Shown here: positions 6,521 to 8,755 of the stretch, in pieces
How the letters are laid out: the number at the start of each line of letters is the position of its first letter
Position numbering within the stretch: position 1 is the stretch's first letter
Assembly: GCA_934650975.1 (NCBI GenBank)
Contig: CAKUFW010000080.1
Coordinates: 1 to 8,755, forward strand
Direction: 5' to 3'
From: an uncultured Collinsella sp.
GTDB lineage: Bacteria; Actinomycetota; Coriobacteriia; Coriobacteriales; Coriobacteriaceae
DNA: 8,755 nucleotides
The notes under the pieces: generated by a model
Database searches by the model: none
Told to the model about the DNA's origin: nothing
Seen by the model: only the letters and a program-made list of their open reading frames with translations
Program-made: the position numbers and the translations under genes

Positions 6521-6580
6521 GCTGACGTGCTGACCAAAACCTTGCCACGAGCTTGACGGGCTGGTCAGCTTTTGGTCAGC
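6521..6580 (+). promoter_or_regulatory. cluster of GCTGACC/GGTCAGC half-sites upstream of the pilus operon (putative operators)
   Basis: Four half-sites are visible: GCTGAC (6521-6526), GCTGACC (6529-6535), and the inverted GGTCAGC at 6563-6569 and 6574-6580. The outer pair extends to a perfect 11-bp inverted repeat, GCTGACCAAAA (6529-6539) with TTTTGGTCAGC (6570-6580), 30 bases apart. The two right-hand copies start 11 bases apart, about one helical turn. The placement, between the rsgA terminator and the cpaB-like gene, suggests an operator array for a transcription factor. The 11-bp arms could also form an RNA or DNA hairpin. Confidence 0.45.
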
Positions 6581-6582
6581 GA

Positions 6583-6604
6583 TTGGTTTGACACGCAAAA
6601 CCAA
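6583..6604 (+). promoter_or_regulatory. TTGACA element within a 7-bp inverted repeat, possible -35 of the pilus operon
   Basis: A perfect TTGACA (6588-6593) lies between the inverted arms TTGGTTT (6583-6589) and AAACCAA (6598-6604), about 100 bases upstream of the cpaB-like start. The expected -10 positions 16-18 bases downstream (around GATTGC, 6611-6616) do not resemble TATAAT, so the promoter assignment is weak. The inverted repeat next to the half-site cluster suggests it may belong to the same regulatory region. Confidence 0.3.
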
Positions 6605-6644
6605 GATCGCGATTGCGCCGCTCTGCGCCCTGGTCGCCCAGACA

Positions 6645-6677
6645 ATGGTGGTACGGGCATTTGCCCGGCACCGCCAT
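6645..6677 (+). promoter_or_regulatory. 14-bp leader hairpin abutting the cpaB-like ribosome binding site
   Basis: ATGGTGGT (6645-6652) pairs with ACCGCCAT (6670-6677; one G-U pair), an internal A versus GC asymmetry follows, then CGGGCA (6654-6659) pairs with TGCCCG (6662-6667) around a TT turn. The hairpin ends three bases before AGGAG (6681-6685). It has no U-tract, so it is not a terminator. It may protect the transcript end or influence initiation, and it buries the alternative ATG at 6676. Confidence 0.5.
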
Positions 6678-6690
6678 GAGAGGAGCGGCC

Positions 6691-7350
6691 GTGAACAAGC
6701 GCAAACGCATCGCCATCAGTCTGGTCGCGGGCGTGCTTGCCGCGGCGCTCTGCATGGTCTACGGCTCGTCGATTCGCTCGCAAGCCGAGCAAGCCCAGGC
6801 CGAGACCTTGGCAAAATACGGCGGCGATCGTGTTGAGGTCTGCGTCGCGGCGCGCGATATCGATGCGGGCGAGACTCTCGACGAGACCAATGTCATAACC
6901 CAGGAATGGCTGACGAGCCTGTTGCCGCGTGATGCGGCAACCGAGCTGCGCCAGGTGCGCGGCGACGTGACGACCTCGCGCATTCCCAAGAACGCTGTGA
7001 TTTGCAATGTCTACACCAAGGCCGAGAGTCACAAGCTCGAGGTGCCTAAGGGCAAGGTTGCCGTTTCGGTCGCGGTCGATGCCGAGCACTCGGTCGGCGG
7101 CGCCACGGGCGTGGGCAGCTACGTGGACGTGTACGTGCAAAAAGATGGCGTGACCGACCGGCTGTGTGGCGCGTACGTGATCGATACCAGCGAAGAGGCC
7201 GGCGCCACGCGCGAAGGCAAGATCGAGTGGGTGACGCTGGCAGCAGATCCCGAAGATGTCAAGGAATTGCTGGGAGCCTCGGGAAAGGGAACGGTCAGCT
7301 TGACGATTCCCGCCACGGCGCGCGGCAAAAAGAGCGGAGGCGACGAGTGA
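6691..7350 (+). CDS. cpaB: CpaB/RcpC-like Flp (Tad) pilus assembly protein with SAF domain
   Basis: Predicted membrane-anchored assembly factor of the Tad/Flp pilus. The 219-residue protein starts with a short basic segment and one hydrophobic helix (about 7-25) with no lipobox. A SAF domain follows (about 46-108; key pieces VAARDIDAGETLDETNV at 52-68 and RIPKNAVI at 97-104), then an RcpC/CpaB-like C-terminal region (about 117-207) with VSVAVDAEHSVGGATGVGSYVDVYV. That segment parallels the family's VGG-PGDRVDV signature, but with GVGSYVDV in place of PGDRVDV. The start is GTG 6691 because AGGAG lies five bases upstream; longer readings from 6613 or 6676 lack a Shine-Dalgarno sequence and cross the leader hairpin. 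It overlaps the next gene (TGATG), so translation is probably coupled. Family assignment rests on the domain pattern plus the CpaE-like neighbour; other SAF-domain proteins are the alternative. Confidence 0.75.
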   Translation: MNKRKRIAISLVAGVLAAALCMVYGSSIRSQAEQAQAETLAKYGGDRVEVCVAARDIDAGETLDETNVITQEWLTSLLPRDAATELRQVRGDVTTSRIPKNAVICNVYTKAESHKLEVPKGKVAVSVAVDAEHSVGGATGVGSYVDVYVQKDGVTDRLCGAYVIDTSEEAGATREGKIEWVTLAADPEDVKELLGASGKGTVSLTIPATARGKKSGGDE

Positions 7351-8755
7351 TGAAGGCGATCTGGCTTGCATGCTGCGCGTGCGGTGATTACGGGCTGCTG
7401 CAGCAGGAAGTCGAGGGCCGCGATGCGGGCGCGCAGGTGCTTCGCGTTGGCGACCTGGACGGGCTGGTATCCATGGCGCGGGCGTTTCCGTCGCGCCGCG
7501 GTGCCGCCATCATCGCGGCTTCTTTGTTCGATACCGAAGACGTGCGAAAGACCGTTGCGCGCCTGACGGCCGAGGGCCGCGTGAGCCGCGTCGTCGTGTT
7601 GATAGAGACACTCGACCCGTCGGATATCGAAGGGCTGTTTCGCGCGGGGGCGACCGAGGTCATCGCTGCGCACGGTTTGTGCGGCAACGGGCGCGCGGGC
7701 GAGGGAGCGGTTGATTCCGATTGGCGCATGACGAGTGAGCCCGATGCTTTTGTTGATAGGGAACCCGGGGCGCCTCGCGCTACAAGAGGCCCGCGTGTTG
7801 ATGAATATGGAAAAGCGGAAGCCGAGCATGGTCGGCGCCCCCGGGACCCCCTTGCATACGATCATGTCGGAGAGCCGGTGCCGTATGGCGATGACGTTCC
7901 GGCTGAAGATATGGGATACGTTCACGGCGTGAATCTGGCCGATGGGCTCGACGAGGTTGAGGGTTTTGCCGATGCTGGCGAGGCGTGTGCCGCTGCGCCT
8001 TTGGCCGCGGAACCGCAGCTCGGGCAGCCTACCATGCCGGCTTGGGCTCAGAGCATGACCGCGGTGGGGGAGACGGGGATGTTGTCGCCCGCGCCCGCGT
8101 CGCCGGTTCCTGCGCCGTTAGCTCCCGCGCCGTCGGCGGATGCCGTCGCCCCATCGCATCGGGCGCCGGTCATCTGCGCCGTCTCGGGTTCGGGTGGCTG
8201 CGGCAAGTCGACGATCGTTGCCGCCATGGCGCATGCGGCGTCGCTGCTGGGCCTGCGTGCTGCCGTGCTCGACTTGGACCTGATGTTTGGAAACCTTTAC
8301 GACCTGTTGGGTGTCGATGCCCCGCACGATATGGCGACGCTTATCGAGCCGTCGGCGGCGGGTGCGCTTGCCGAGTCGGATATCGTGGCCGCGTCGATGC
8401 GCGTGGCGCCGGGCGTCACACTCTGGGGACCTGTCGCGGCCCCCGAGAAGGCCGAACTCATGGCGCGCCCGGTGGAGCTGCTGCTCGACGTTTTGCGCCG
8501 CGAATCCGACGTGGTTTTTGCCGACACCTCGGTCTTTTGGGGCGATGCCGTGGCCGCCGCGGTGGCGGCGAGCGACCGTTGCCTGGTCGTAGGCGATGCG
8601 GCGGTATCGTCCGCGACATCCGCTTCGCGTGTCATTGAGCTGGCGAGCCGTGTGGGCGTGCCACGCACGCGCATGAGTGCCGTGTTCAACCGGTTTGGTG
8701 CGCGCGGTGCCGACGAGGACGTCGCCATGCGTTTTGAGATCGCCTGCGCGCTGAG
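7350..8755 (+). CDS. cpaE: CpaE/TadZ-like pilus assembly ATPase, receiver-like plus MinD/ParA domain (3' end beyond window)
   Basis: The frame is open to the window edge, giving 468 residues without a stop. Residues 1-110 resemble a receiver domain, with strands AAIIAASLF and RVVVLIETLD and the ending FRAGATEVI. The usual phospho-accepting Asp is absent at the expected strand end, so it is a pseudo-receiver, as in CpaE/TadZ proteins. About 110-270 is a flexible acidic, then Pro/Ala-rich linker (for example PAPASPVPAPLAPAPSAD from 247). From 271 comes a MinD/ParA-family ATPase: P-loop GSGGCGKST (280-288), AVLDLDLMFGN with Asp308 and Asp310, and a Walker B-like VVFADTS with Asp392. The signature lysine of the deviant Walker A (KGGxGK) is replaced by serine. 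In Tad systems such proteins localise the pilus machine at the membrane. The ATG overlaps the preceding stop (TGATG), with GGAGG nine bases upstream; an in-frame GTG at 7347 is a possible alternative start. Confidence 0.8.
   Translation, partial: MKAIWLACCACGDYGLLQQEVEGRDAGAQVLRVGDLDGLVSMARAFPSRRGAAIIAASLFDTEDVRKTVARLTAEGRVSRVVVLIETLDPSDIEGLFRAGATEVIAAHGLCGNGRAGEGAVDSDWRMTSEPDAFVDREPGAPRATRGPRVDEYGKAEAEHGRRPRDPLAYDHVGEPVPYGDDVPAEDMGYVHGVNLADGLDEVEGFADAGEACAAAPLAAEPQLGQPTMPAWAQSMTAVGETGMLSPAPASPVPAPLAPAPSADAVAPSHRAPVICAVSGSGGCGKSTIVAAMAHAASLLGLRAAVLDLDLMFGNLYDLLGVDAPHDMATLIEPSAAGALAESDIVAASMRVAPGVTLWGPVAAPEKAELMARPVELLLDVLRRESDVVFADTSVFWGDAVAAAVAASDRCLVVGDAAVSSATSASRVIELASRVGVPRTRMSAVFNRFGARGADEDVAMRFEIACAL

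Noticed and set aside
1..8755. CRISPR array, tRNA or rRNA genes, insertion sequence, phage genes
   Set aside because: No regularly spaced repeats, no cloverleaf or rRNA signatures, and no transposase or integrase motifs were seen on either strand.

Overview
The window is GC-rich chromosomal DNA with dense, bacterial-type coding. Frequent GTG starts, the gene set and the Tad/Flp pilus genes point to an Actinomycetota gut-type lineage, most likely Coriobacteriia such as Collinsella. This placement rests on codon and base composition and protein flavour only; no rRNA or other marker is present.

Layout. Positions 1-427 hold no convincing gene. They carry a 26-bp perfect palindrome, a nested inverted-repeat element (168-233) and a strong terminator for the gene on the minus strand. 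That gene, 428-1888 (-), is a complete pyruvate kinase with a perfect TATAAT box about 64 bases upstream of its start. A divergent intergenic region of about 440 bases (1889-2331) follows. It is AT-rich on the pyk side. On the other side it has a candidate promoter and a strikingly structured RNA leader in front of a complete P2-type Ca2+-ATPase (2332-5013, +). After the ATPase come a large imperfect inverted repeat (5021-5138, REP/BIME-like) and an intrinsic terminator. Next is the circularly permuted ribosome-assembly GTPase RsgA (5254-6438, +) with its own terminator. The last part is the start of a Tad/Flp-type pilus operon: a CpaB/RcpC-like SAF-domain protein (6691-7350) translationally coupled to a CpaE/TadZ-like ATPase (7350 to the window edge, incomplete). 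It is preceded by a cluster of GCTGACC/GGTCAGC half-sites and a 14-bp hairpin.

How the genes relate. pyk, the Ca2+-ATPase and rsgA look like independent single-gene units, each with its own terminator. The last two genes form a co-transcribed, overlapping pair whose partners (cpaF/tadA, tadB, tadC, flp, prepilin peptidase) would be expected just beyond the right edge.

The observation most worth following up is the ATPase leader (about 2214-2331). A 12-bp helix covers the whole Shine-Dalgarno sequence. A hairpin nested within that helix has a loop that can form a perfect 7-bp kissing interaction with the 7-nt loop of an upstream hairpin. This is the architecture of a translational riboswitch, plausibly metal-responsive, but I cannot match it to a known class from memory.
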